This document shows, piece after piece, positions 26,301-33,003 of a stretch of DNA of 33,011 bases (within the stretch, counting starts at the first letter, position 1; each line of letters begins with the position of its first letter). The notes under the pieces were generated by a model that saw nothing but the letters and a program-made list of their open reading frames with translations, did no database searches and had not been told where the DNA came from. Where the stretch lies: contig DAJR01000025.1 in NCBI GenBank assembly GCA_002496385.1, positions 63,190 to 96,200 of the forward strand, in the 5' to 3' direction. A program made the position numbers and the translations under genes. The stretch comes from Methanomassiliicoccales archaeon UBA147. GTDB taxonomy: Archaea > Thermoplasmatota > Thermoplasmata > SG8-5.

Positions 26301-29300
26301 CTGGGGGAGGTTCGGCGGTTACAATACAGGCGGCTTCTCCGGCGACAGCGATGATTGGGAGTTCTACGAATTCGACCTGTCCGCATATGCCGGCCAGGTA
26401 GTTCAGGTTAGATTCCACTTTGCCACGGAGAGCTGCCGGTGGCTGTGGGGCTGGTACCTGGACGACGTTTACATGGGCAGCCCACCGCTGTATAGATGCG
26501 AGCTTGACCCGGAGCTGCAGTACGATTATGGCATCCCGGGAGGCGGGGCCAATTACCTGCTCACTGTGAAAAACACCGGTGCCAACAATGACACCTACGA
26601 CCTAGGATATGCCAACAATAACTTGCCATGGCCAGTTACATTCTACGACACCATGTGGAACCCGATAACTTCAATTTTTACGTTTGCGGGGAACAGCAGC
26701 AATTTCATCGTGCAGGTCAATATCCCCGGCGGATCGATGCCTGGCGATTACGACCTCACCGATATATACGTCACATCGCAGTCAGACGGTTCAGTGTGGG
26801 ACTTTGCTCAGGTTCAGACACAGGTTCCTTACGTCACCGACTGGTTTGACGACTTCGAGTCTGGCCAAGGCCTCTGGACCACCGAGGTGTTCCAGCAGGG
26901 CAACCCCCAGACCCACTGGGAGATAGGCGACCCTATGGGCACCGGCCCCGGTTCGGCCTACAGCGGCACCCAATGCGCCGGAACGAACATCGACGACTGG
27001 TACTATCCATTTGACGCTGACATGACTCTGAACTCGCCGTTTGTGCAGCTGGGTTCCGGCGTCCAGATACTGAATTTCCAGACCTGGTACGACATGTGGT
27101 ATTCTCCATGGTGCGGCCCCCGTGACGGCGGGTTCGTGGAGATAAACGACGGCATGGGTTGGACCCAGATATATCCAAACGGCGGGTACCCCGCCACCAA
27201 CGGGGACTTCGGCGGATATAATACGGACGGCTTCTCCGGCACCAGCTCCGGCTGGGAGTATTACGAGTTCGACCTGTCCGCTTACGCCGACCAGGTGGTC
27301 CAAATCAGGTTCCACTTCGGCACCACGAGCTGCAGGTGGATGTGGGGCTGGTATCTGGACGATGTCTTCATCGGCTCACCGCCCTCTTACAGGTGCGAGT
27401 TGAATCCCGAATTCCAGGACGGTCTCAGTTTCCCCGGCGGAAGCGCTGTTTATCTGCTCACTCTGAGCAACATCGGCTTGAACAATGACACCTATGACCT
27501 CTTGTATTGGAACAACAATCAGCCATGGTCGGTCACATTCTATGATACCCTGTGGATACCCATAATCTCCCTATCTGTGCCCGCATGGACCGACAGGAAT
27601 TTCATCGTGGAGGTCAACATCCCCTGGAGCGCGATGCCGGGCGAATATGACATAACCGACATTTATGCTGTTTCGCAGGGTGACCCGGCCGCGTGGAGCA
27701 CTGCCCAAGTTCAGACCACGGTGCCATATTCTGTGAACTGGTATGACGGATTCGAGGACGGTTGGGGTATGTGGACGACCGAGGTCATCCAGCAAAGTGC
27801 CTGGGGTCCGACGAATTGGGAGATAGGCGACCCGCAGGGCACCGGCCCCGGCACTGCCCATTGGGGGAACCAGTGCGCAGGTACCAACATCAACGATGTT
27901 TACTATACCTTTGGCGCGGACATCACAATGGTCAGTCCGTATGTGCAACTCGGACCAGGCGCACAGATTCTTTCTTTCTACACCTGGTACAACATTAGGT
28001 ACGGATGTATCGCCCGCGACGGCGGCTTCGTGGAGATAAACAACGGCGGCGGTTGGACACAGATATGGCCCAACGGCGGTTATCCAGCAAATGGAAGTAT
28101 GGGCGGGTACTGGACCGACGGCTTCTCAGGAGACAGCAACGGCTGGCAGTACTACGAGTTCGACCTTTCTGCATACGCCGGTCAGATTGTTCAGGTTCGC
28201 TTCCATTTCGCTGAATCGCAATTTTGTAACAATTACTGGGGCTGGTACGTGGACGACGTGTACATGGGCGGCCCCCACAATTTCGTGTCAGGTTGCAGCC
28301 TTGACCCCGAGTTTCAATCCGGCACAGGCTTCCCAGGGTCAACATCGGATTACATAATCACACTGACCAACACCGGCAACGGGACCGATACTTACGACCT
28401 TGCATATTGGAACAACAATCAGCCCTGGCCCGTGGAGTTCTATCAATTGAACGCCGCACCGGTCTTCGTGAATCCCAGCTTCGAGACAGGCGACTTCACT
28501 GGATGGATAGCACAGGACATGGCGATTCCATTCAATCCGTTACAGGTTGGCGCTAACTGGCCCCCCACCGACGGCAGCTTCGCCGCATACAACGGCTTCG
28601 ACGGAGGCGGCCCTGACACTATCCTCCTGGCGCAGGACGTATACCTGCCTGCAAACGCCAATCAGCTGGCCTTTGATTACAGGGCCTGGTGGAATAATGG
28701 CGGAACGCAAGATCGTGTCTTCACAGTGGAGATTGAACCGTTTGGAGGAGGCGCGCCCATGCAAAGCGAAGCAATACTTGTGGCGCAAGCCGGCACCTTC
28801 AATGGAGACACCGGAGACCTTCAGGGTTCGGTAGATGTCAGTTCGTTCGCCGGAATGTGGGTACGCATCAGCTTCGAGTGGTTCATTCCTGAAGTGTTCA
28901 CAGGGCCGGCCGGCTTCCAGCTGGACAACATCCGTGTGTACGAAACTCTGGGCGCGCCCATCACATCCATCGGACCTTTGGCGCCAGGAAGCAGCGCGGA
29001 GTTCATCGCACGGGTGAACATACCGGCTGGGGCATTGCCAGGCGATTTTGATGTGGCGAACATCACGTCCATATCCAGGAACGACCCGATGGTGAGAGGA
29101 AACGCGCAGATACGAACCGAAATCCCGCCGTATAGCGTCGAGCTTGCCCCTGAATCGCAGTCGACCTATGGCACGATTGGCTCGGATGTGGTATACACGC
29201 TTACCCTGACCAACACCGGACCGGAGGACATTTACGACCTGTGGTCTGCCAACAATACATGGCCGGTGGAATTCTTTGACCTTGGTTGGAGCCCGATATG

Positions 29301-32001
29301 GACGTTGGGGCCGGTTCCAGGCGGAGACAGCTTGGACTTCTACGCGGTTGTGCATATACCTGCGGGGGCAATGCCTGGGGAATTCGACATCGCGGACATC
29401 TATGCCCTCTCCTGGAATGATTGGACTGTCTGGGACATGGCGCAGGTGCGGACCCAGGTGCTTTTTGCTAGCCCGTGGTACGACGGATTCGAGGACGGTT
29501 GGGGCGTATGGACCACCGAGGTCATCCAGCAAAGTGTCTGGGGTCCGACGAATTGGGAGATAGGCGATCCAAGCGGCGCCGGGCCTGGAACGGCCTTGAA
29601 TGGGACAAACTGCGCCGGCACCAACATCGACGATGTTTACTATACCTATGGTGCGGACATCACCATGGTCAGTCCGTACGTTCAACTTGGGCCAGGCACA
29701 CAGATTCTTTCTTTCTACACCTGGTACAACATAAGGTATGGATGCAACGCCCGTGACGGAGGCTTCGTGGAGATAAACAACGGCGGCGGCTGGACACAGA
29801 TATGGCCCAATGGCGGTTATCCAGCTAGTGGAAGCATGGGCGGGTACTGGACCGACGGCTTCTCGGGAGACAGCAACGGCTGGCAGTACTACGAGTTCGA
29901 CCTTTCTGCATACGCCGGTCAGATCGTTCAGGTTCGCTTCCATTTCGCGGAATCGCAATACTGCAACAATTACTGGGGCTGGTACGTGGACGATGTCAGC
30001 ATCACTTCGGATATTGAACCCCCGGTGCATTCCAACGAGTATCCCGCCGACGGCTCCCGCATCAACGACCCAAGCCCGACGATATCGGTAGAGGTTACTG
30101 ACAACATCCAGGTGGACCTGAGCACCGTCAAATTATATCTTAATGGCTTCAATGTGTTCTCGGACAAGACCCCGATACCCGGCGGTTACCGGGTTTCCTA
30201 CGACCACGAGGGTATGTTCTCGGATGGCCAGGTCGTGACCTGCAGGATCGTCGCCCGCGACATCAATGGCAACCTCCTGGATTGGACCTGGACATTCACG
30301 GTGGACCTGAGCAATCCGTTCGTTGTTTCTGTCTCCCCGCCGGATGGCTCGGAAGGCGTCAGCCTCACCTCGACAATCGAGGTGGAGTTCAGCGAGCCCA
30401 TGGACCAGTTGTCGGCCCAAAGCGCGTTCAGCATATTCCCGCCGACCTCCGGGAGCTTCGCATGGAACGGGACCACGATGATTTTCATTCCGGATTCCCC
30501 GCTGCTCTTCAACACGGTCTATTTCGTGAGCGTGGGTTCATGGGCAATGGACCTTGCAGGGAATGGCATGGACGATTATTACTGGAGCTTCAACACCGGC
30601 GATTCAATGCCTCCGGAACATTTCAACGAAAGCCCGCCGATAGACGGATTCACAACGACACTGGACCCGGTAATATCGGTTCATGTCACGGATCTGATTG
30701 GTGTGGACCCTGGAACAATCAGGCTATATGTGCAGGGCTTCAGGGTGGATTGCGCCATGGCTCCGATACCCGGCGGATACAATGTCTCCTACTGGCACGA
30801 ATCCGGATTCTCCCCGGGCGATACTGTCACTTGCAGGATAGTAGCCCGAGACATCTACGGGAACCTGCTGGACTTCACCTGGGAGTTCACAATCACGAAT
30901 ATTTCCCCTGAACTCGAGATAACCAAAACAGCCCCGGCGACATCTTACCAGGGAGATCTTATCACTTACACAATCTCAATTCAAAACCTCGGCACCGACA
31001 CGGCCTATGATGTCTGGATAAGCGAAATATATCCGTTCGGAACCTCTTTCATCAGTGCAATACCGATTCCGGTTGTCGGTAACAATATCTGGTACATCGG
31101 AAATATCCCCCCGGGCGGTTCCGTAACAATAACCATCCTCATGGCAGTGAATCTGATGAACGGAAACCTCGCAAACGCTGCCTGTGTCGATTACTCGGAT
31201 GCGCTTGGAAATCCGCATCCGACCGAATGGGCATGGGCCAATACAACTGTCATTGTCACATACTTCGAAATCCCGCTCCACGCCGGTTGGAACCTCGTTT
31301 CCATCCCCCTGGTCCAGACCAATACCTCGATACTCAGCGTTCTTTCGTCCATCGCAGGCCAATGGAGCGTTGTCAAATATTATGACACAACCGACGCCGC
31401 GGACCACTGGAAGACCTACCGCCCCGGAAGTTCTGCCAACGACCTCTGGAACATCGACCACACGATGGGATTCTGGATATTCGCGAACGTCAACACAATC
31501 CTGACTGTCTATGGCGAGATCCCGACCGACACCCAGATAATTCTGAGAGCCGGCTGGAACCTTGTGGGCTACCCGACCCTTAACACCACCACGACCCTGG
31601 CCAACGCCCTCTTCGGGACCGGGTATCTGTCTGCTGAAGGCTATTGCCCGGTTTCCCCCTACATAATGGCACTGGACAATTCGTACATAATGCAGCCCGG
31701 GGAAGGGTACTGGGTCTATGTGCCGGCGGATGCGGTGTGGAATATAGCGAATTATGTTCCGCCGCAGGACAGCATCGACAGCCTGGCTGACAGTGACGTA
31801 ACCAAGGGCCATGGCATCACGCACCCTGCAGAAGCCGGCCAGTACACCGTTCCATGCGAGGCGGACGACATCATCGTCGAGCCAATCACCATCAACATGC
31901 CGGACTACACCCGCGCGTCTTCGGGCTGGTCGTCCGTGCTCGCAATGGTGATGCTGCTGGCGCTGGTGTGCGTGGTTGCGGGAAGGCGCCGGAAGGACTG
32001 A
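20374..32001 (+). CDS. Giant mosaic cell-surface protein, 3,875 residues
   Basis: Signal peptide at about residues 1-34. Domain order: NosD-type parallel beta-helix rungs (about 70-760), with GNYWSDYNGTD-type loops; a fragment like the family 5 peptide-binding ABC solute receptor (about 762-1007); a short return to beta-helix; an inserted region (about 1062-1389); the displaced YGNYWSDYNGTD loop; a BACON/Ig-like domain split by another insert (about 1440-1746); a CARDB-like domain; four MAM/immune-inhibitor-A-like jelly-roll units (about 1855-2038, 2152-2337, 2452-2634, 3032-3213) alternating with NEW3-like Ig domains; bacterial-Ig/SbsA-like domains (about 3213-3510); a DUF11-like domain (about 3511-3630); two GWNLV repeats; and a C-terminal membrane helix ending GRRRKD that anchors it. 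Many Asn-x-Ser/Thr sites suggest glycosylation. Likely an adhesin or sheath component; no catalytic site is evident. Confidence 0.85.
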   Translation: MKGLKRQAFAVWVCMVMIASGFVMVDWTGDGAEGYEGVGNGRMYAVHSPIFISGDMDFYNQAMAEGWPGNGTSANPYIIEGYDIDGTGEWFCIYISGTTVHFIIRDCYLHSIDVGLILEVVQNGNVRNNTISNNAYGIYLWDSSGNTIDRNTVSSNTDYGIVIEMASDNIIYHNNFINNTYQAYDDGTNQWDDGYPSGGNYWSDYDGTDGNSDGIGDWPYYFDGGQDDYPLMAPWDEEPATGSHSPIRINSNADFTPANGVSGGDGSQANPWIIEGWDIDGTGYGYCIYIGNTTDYFVVRDCYLHDASGFVFPPFFNDSGLILHNVSNAYIHENFAARCGYHGIYLDHSTSNDIHSNNVSNNSWYGIMVDYLGGNEVYNNTVYSNNLGISISTSDSNDIHDNTLFNNNNGIDLYESNYNILRNNNAFNNSHGFYVHYSEWNSLSNNTGNFNTNVGIYLVESDNNHLIGNVAMNNWIGCYILFSNDNMILENIFSSNNDDGLTIDASYDNNIENNWMTSNANRGIYLWGGSYNNSIISNNISSNGYGMYLTTSGNRVYHNSLITNAVQAYDALSNQWDDGYPSGGNYWSDYNGTDWDGDGIGDWPYFFTGGQDNYPLMEPWNPASSGPVQNIDTGERFDTIQAAIDDQDTYDDHTITVAAGTYYECLNVYKALTIIGEDRELTTIDGNGMGNVVTLWAASAIRGFTIRNSGDFQAGIWLSDGCRVEDNVITDNYYGIQSPSSNNLIFNNQISNNFYGISIEGPEKGFYFLAYNMRLTSFGYLNNDPLQGDYGLDFRQAVAHCIDKEYIVNTLLNGCGVVGHGPVSPVYGEWFNGSLLQYEFNLSLANGILDAAGWLDYDSDGWRERPDWLEIGSSFSGVIEILTPDMAWDPVRVHAGEMIAENLRLIGINAIAVPLEFNTLVNRFNSHNFDMLILGWKLGSLPTDFLYELFHSNGTTNDPGYRGTVFDMLIDNARAANDTAVAQQYVRDCQFHLANDLPYDVLYFRSTTGNKVIENSVSFNQNGIRLISSAGNMICRNNIINNAVQAYDETGANQWDDGYPGIISVYGENVTLIKSEVYDYQPDQEAPQDFIQSGTLEEWLTVLANANYSYLVDAESLQTLDVSIAGHGDSPDLDLAIFMDGLNGQPFDGIAQWEEIITQADMQFDCYLCSWGTSSWCYCADADSLEGIRIFNPPDGRYIIKVLGFTVIDGLGHFDLSVVTGFIQSASLDNENIVPGSLSLEMSELQSLSAYRIDYLDQNPVYVMDGFEFAPWGFYLPDSPIYGSLCLSFYDDMGTPEYQSDDWWGSFDSVDFVEGTDYFIDYGTGEVTILACDGWSGGFIFANYSYVGSIPVPPGNYVLDCDSGEILFDTRLSPSVISLTADYDYTNIGYGNYWSDYNGTDFLSGPGQDEPGSDGVGDWPYYFAWNHDNYPMMVPLTFAPKIWVDPAQLNATAITGQATQVPLTIGNSGTGDLTYSVMYGSLTSRGSTDPLPPDPTGFSALHDLTSNFWIDGGNDAFDGYACVDVTVGGVQQTGLDITTGSREYTTNGYTYRIISDWAENHILRYRIEPVTPGARDDITVRLYGNLGSDSGTQAWPQTFNHCGFDIDYLVTNDDGLDGLFGDPQVTHFMIPSDPNDLASVNYSIFWDNPDIRAVDVSLPMTIYVTASYHPHADIVGWVKNDMMTVSANVSATPQNGTITMGSQANLNITFDATGLNPGVYTGTIYITHNAPNQSAVAVPFIFTVLADEHDIRVIDMVSQEIGFTNSSVFVGASVINQGLSNETDIEVRLLANGLIVDSYIIPLLILGEYFNLTLNWTPLANGPYLLEVFAVPVASETSVWNNMMSKQINIFDIMATPWFDGFEGGWGQWTSEIITPSSMLPTEWEIGDPMGAGPGSAYSGTQCAGTNIDDFYYPDNGDITLMTPWVELGTGPQILNFQTWYNMWYGWCNGGPDGGFVEINDGTGWTQINPVIGYPDWGRFGGYNTGGFSGDSDDWEFYEFDLSAYAGQVVQVRFHFATESCRWLWGWYLDDVYMGSPPLYRCELDPELQYDYGIPGGGANYLLTVKNTGANNDTYDLGYANNNLPWPVTFYDTMWNPITSIFTFAGNSSNFIVQVNIPGGSMPGDYDLTDIYVTSQSDGSVWDFAQVQTQVPYVTDWFDDFESGQGLWTTEVFQQGNPQTHWEIGDPMGTGPGSAYSGTQCAGTNIDDWYYPFDADMTLNSPFVQLGSGVQILNFQTWYDMWYSPWCGPRDGGFVEINDGMGWTQIYPNGGYPATNGDFGGYNTDGFSGTSSGWEYYEFDLSAYADQVVQIRFHFGTTSCRWMWGWYLDDVFIGSPPSYRCELNPEFQDGLSFPGGSAVYLLTLSNIGLNNDTYDLLYWNNNQPWSVTFYDTLWIPIISLSVPAWTDRNFIVEVNIPWSAMPGEYDITDIYAVSQGDPAAWSTAQVQTTVPYSVNWYDGFEDGWGMWTTEVIQQSAWGPTNWEIGDPQGTGPGTAHWGNQCAGTNINDVYYTFGADITMVSPYVQLGPGAQILSFYTWYNIRYGCIARDGGFVEINNGGGWTQIWPNGGYPANGSMGGYWTDGFSGDSNGWQYYEFDLSAYAGQIVQVRFHFAESQFCNNYWGWYVDDVYMGGPHNFVSGCSLDPEFQSGTGFPGSTSDYIITLTNTGNGTDTYDLAYWNNNQPWPVEFYQLNAAPVFVNPSFETGDFTGWIAQDMAIPFNPLQVGANWPPTDGSFAAYNGFDGGGPDTILLAQDVYLPANANQLAFDYRAWWNNGGTQDRVFTVEIEPFGGGAPMQSEAILVAQAGTFNGDTGDLQGSVDVSSFAGMWVRISFEWFIPEVFTGPAGFQLDNIRVYETLGAPITSIGPLAPGSSAEFIARVNIPAGALPGDFDVANITSISRNDPMVRGNAQIRTEIPPYSVELAPESQSTYGTIGSDVVYTLTLTNTGPEDIYDLWSANNTWPVEFFDLGWSPIWTLGPVPGGDSLDFYAVVHIPAGAMPGEFDIADIYALSWNDWTVWDMAQVRTQVLFASPWYDGFEDGWGVWTTEVIQQSVWGPTNWEIGDPSGAGPGTALNGTNCAGTNIDDVYYTYGADITMVSPYVQLGPGTQILSFYTWYNIRYGCNARDGGFVEINNGGGWTQIWPNGGYPASGSMGGYWTDGFSGDSNGWQYYEFDLSAYAGQIVQVRFHFAESQYCNNYWGWYVDDVSITSDIEPPVHSNEYPADGSRINDPSPTISVEVTDNIQVDLSTVKLYLNGFNVFSDKTPIPGGYRVSYDHEGMFSDGQVVTCRIVARDINGNLLDWTWTFTVDLSNPFVVSVSPPDGSEGVSLTSTIEVEFSEPMDQLSAQSAFSIFPPTSGSFAWNGTTMIFIPDSPLLFNTVYFVSVGSWAMDLAGNGMDDYYWSFNTGDSMPPEHFNESPPIDGFTTTLDPVISVHVTDLIGVDPGTIRLYVQGFRVDCAMAPIPGGYNVSYWHESGFSPGDTVTCRIVARDIYGNLLDFTWEFTITNISPELEITKTAPATSYQGDLITYTISIQNLGTDTAYDVWISEIYPFGTSFISAIPIPVVGNNIWYIGNIPPGGSVTITILMAVNLMNGNLANAACVDYSDALGNPHPTEWAWANTTVIVTYFEIPLHAGWNLVSIPLVQTNTSILSVLSSIAGQWSVVKYYDTTDAADHWKTYRPGSSANDLWNIDHTMGFWIFANVNTILTVYGEIPTDTQIILRAGWNLVGYPTLNTTTTLANALFGTGYLSAEGYCPVSPYIMALDNSYIMQPGEGYWVYVPADAVWNIANYVPPQDSIDSLADSDVTKGHGITHPAEAGQYTVPCEADDIIVEPITINMPDYTRASSGWSSVLAMVMLLALVCVVAGRRRKD
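25936..30010 (+). repeat. Four in-gene repeats encoding jelly-roll/MAM-like units
   Basis: Units at about 25936-26488, 26827-27382, 27727-28275 and 29466-30010, each ~185 codons with shared landmarks: WYDGFEDGWG, EIGDP, QCAGTNIDD, GGFVEIN, YYEFDLSAYAGQ, VRFHF and GWYLDDV. The first three are spaced ~900 nt apart with an Ig-like linker between them. Units 3 and 4 are nearly identical at the nucleotide level over several hundred bases despite being 1.7 kb apart, which points to recent duplication or gene conversion. Confidence 0.85.
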
Positions 32002-32059
32002 GTCCGAGCCTCCAGGGAGAATACTTTGGATAGCGTCAGCCAGAGCATTTCAAAGCCTG

Positions 32060-32303
32060 CCTTCGGTACGAAATGAATAGTAAACTACCAGCCCTTGAAA
32101 GGGCTGGCGTTTGTGCCGGGCTGAAAGTTTACCATATGGGGGTTGCATGCCTGAATATCGAAGCTGGAAGGCTTCGATTTGCTTTGCTTCTATGAATACG
32201 GCATGCAACGGCATTTCACGTTTACTGCCCAACGCTTTCATCCAGGCCATCAATGGCCTGGCGTTCAGCTATGTGAGGCAGTAAATAATTAGAGTACCGA
32301 AGG
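32060..32303. repeat. Inverted-repeat-bounded segment with three two-storey hairpins
   Basis: CCTTCGGTAC (about 32060-32069) and GTACCGAAGG (32294-32303) bracket three nested palindromes. First: GTAAACT/AGTTTAC (32080-32086/32126-32132), enclosing CCAGCCCT/AGGGCTGG (32088-32095/32100-32107). Second: GTTGCATGCC/GGCATGCAAC (32142-32151/32200-32209), enclosing ATCGAAGC/GCTTCGAT (32157-32164/32171-32178). Third: TTTACTGCC/GGCAGTAAA (32221-32229/32277-32285), enclosing CCAGGCCAT/ATGGCCTGG (32242-32250/32253-32261). All stems are perfect. The bracket arms belong to the same 12-mer family as the downstream units. Confidence 0.85.
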
Positions 32304-32456
32304 TGGGAACGAGAATGTTTTCTTTATCATTTGAAATAAAACATTCGAGTGAAACCGAGTCACGTATTTGAATTTGTGAGAGCGGAGTGACTCGGTTGAA
32401 TATTTGGCTTCACCAGAATCATTAGAAAGCAATAGCCAAATATACACCTTCGGCAC
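32294..32456. repeat. Hairpin unit U1 with a 94-nt insertion
   Basis: Outer arms GTACCGAAGGTG (32294-32305) and CACCTTCGGCAC (32445-32456) and an inner stem ATATTTGGCT/AGCCAAATAT (32400-32409/32434-32443). Unlike U2-U4, the left outer and inner arms are separated by ~94 nt that hold two further palindromes: GAATGTTTT/AAAACATTC (32313-32321/32338-32346) and ACCGAGTCAC/GTGACTCGGT (32354-32363/32387-32396). Drawn on one strand this gives an outer stem closing three hairpins. Confidence 0.85.
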
Positions 32457-32481
32457 CACGTTGAAAACATTGCAAGCTCTT

Positions 32482-32553
32482 GCACAGCGAAGGTGGGACT
32501 TTTCACTTCACTGATACAGTAAATAACAATAGTGAAAAGTTCACCTTCGGTAC
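32482..32553. repeat. Hairpin unit U2
   Basis: Outer stem CGAAGGTG/CACCTTCG (32488-32495/32542-32549), inner 10-bp stem ACTTTTCACT/AGTGAAAAGT (32498-32507/32531-32540). The loop starts TCACT and ends CAAT, as in the other units. The left flank is GCACAG and the right flank GTAC. Confidence 0.85.
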
Positions 32554-32576
32554 GAATTGAAAAGTAAATAATTAAA

Positions 32577-32648
32577 GTACCGAAGGTGGAATTTTCAACT
32601 TCACTGGTAGCAATGTCCAAACAATAGTTGAAAATACACCTTCGGCAC
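32577..32648. repeat. Hairpin unit U3
   Basis: Outer stem GTACCGAAGGTG/CACCTTCGGCAC (32577-32588/32637-32648, one G-T), inner 10-bp stem ATTTTCAACT/AGTTGAAAAT (32591-32600/32626-32635). Loop starts TCACT and ends CAAT. It is separated from U2 by a 23-nt A/T-rich spacer, the same length and similar sequence as the spacer between U4 and the tRNA. Confidence 0.85.
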
Positions 32649-32684
32649 AATCTGCGATATAATCAGTACATATTTTAATCTCTA

Positions 32685-32758
32685 GCACAGCGAAGGTGGG
32701 ATATTCGGCTTCACTCCCATCAACATCTATGCAATAGCCGAATATTCACCTTCGGCAC
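32685..32758. repeat. Hairpin unit U4
   Basis: Outer stem CGAAGGTG/CACCTTCG (32691-32698/32747-32754), inner 10-bp stem ATATTCGGCT/AGCCGAATAT (32701-32710/32736-32745). Loop starts TCACT and ends CAAT. Its right flank CACCTTCGGCAC forms a perfect 12-bp inverted repeat with the 3' end region of the tRNA-Met gene across a 23-nt spacer. Confidence 0.85.
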
Positions 32759-32781
32759 GAATTAATTATAAAATAATTGAG

Positions 32782-32891
32782 TGCCGAAGGTGGGATATGA
32801 TCCCACGACCTCCGGATATCTCAGGTAAGACATCCGAGCGTCCAGTAATCCGTATGAGTCCGGCGCTCCACCAGGCTGAGCTACTTCGGCA
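32782..32891 (-). tRNA. tRNA-Met(CAT), probably elongator, with a 35-nt intron
   Basis: On the minus strand the 7-bp acceptor arms TGCCGAA/TTCGGCA, a D-arm containing AGCTCAGCCTGGTGGAGC, a T-arm GTGGG-ATCATAT-CCCAC and the anticodon stem CCGGA/TCCGG are all intact. The anticodon CAT is at 32854-32856. A 35-nt intron (32818-32852) lies after position 37, the canonical archaeal site. The anticodon stem lacks the three G-C pairs of an initiator, so elongator Met is preferred; an Ile tRNA with modified CAT is a less likely alternative. No CCA is encoded. Upstream on this strand a T/A-rich AATAAAATAAATCC near 32940-32955 may be the promoter. Confidence 0.88.
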
Positions 32892-32967
32892 TCTTGTTTG
32901 CGAATGAATACACTGCTATCGTACTCCCGAAGACAAGCCCGGATTTATTTTATTGCATATTGTCGAG

Positions 32968-33003
32968 GCCCGGCCGAATCGCCGAGCGATTCGACCAGGG
33001 CAC
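32968..33003. repeat. Strong GC-rich hairpin at the window edge
   Basis: The region around CGAATCG/CGATTCG, with flanking GCCCGG/CCAGGGC, forms a long near-perfect stem upstream of the tRNA. It may be part of a structured RNA or a terminator of a gene beyond the window. Too little sequence remains to decide. Confidence 0.4.

Noticed and set aside
28540..30030. Minus-strand 496-codon frame
   Set aside because: Shadow of the GC-rich giant gene; low-complexity, no recognisable domain.
32050..32650. Minus-strand frames of 67 and 96 codons across the hairpin cluster
   Set aside because: They are produced by the repeated arms (recurrent RTEG-like peptides), have no ribosome site, and cross palindromes; not called as genes.
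32294..32780. CRISPR array
   Set aside because: Repeats alternate in orientation, spacer-like parts are themselves palindromic, and unit spacing is uneven (95, 108, 97 nt). No cas gene is present.
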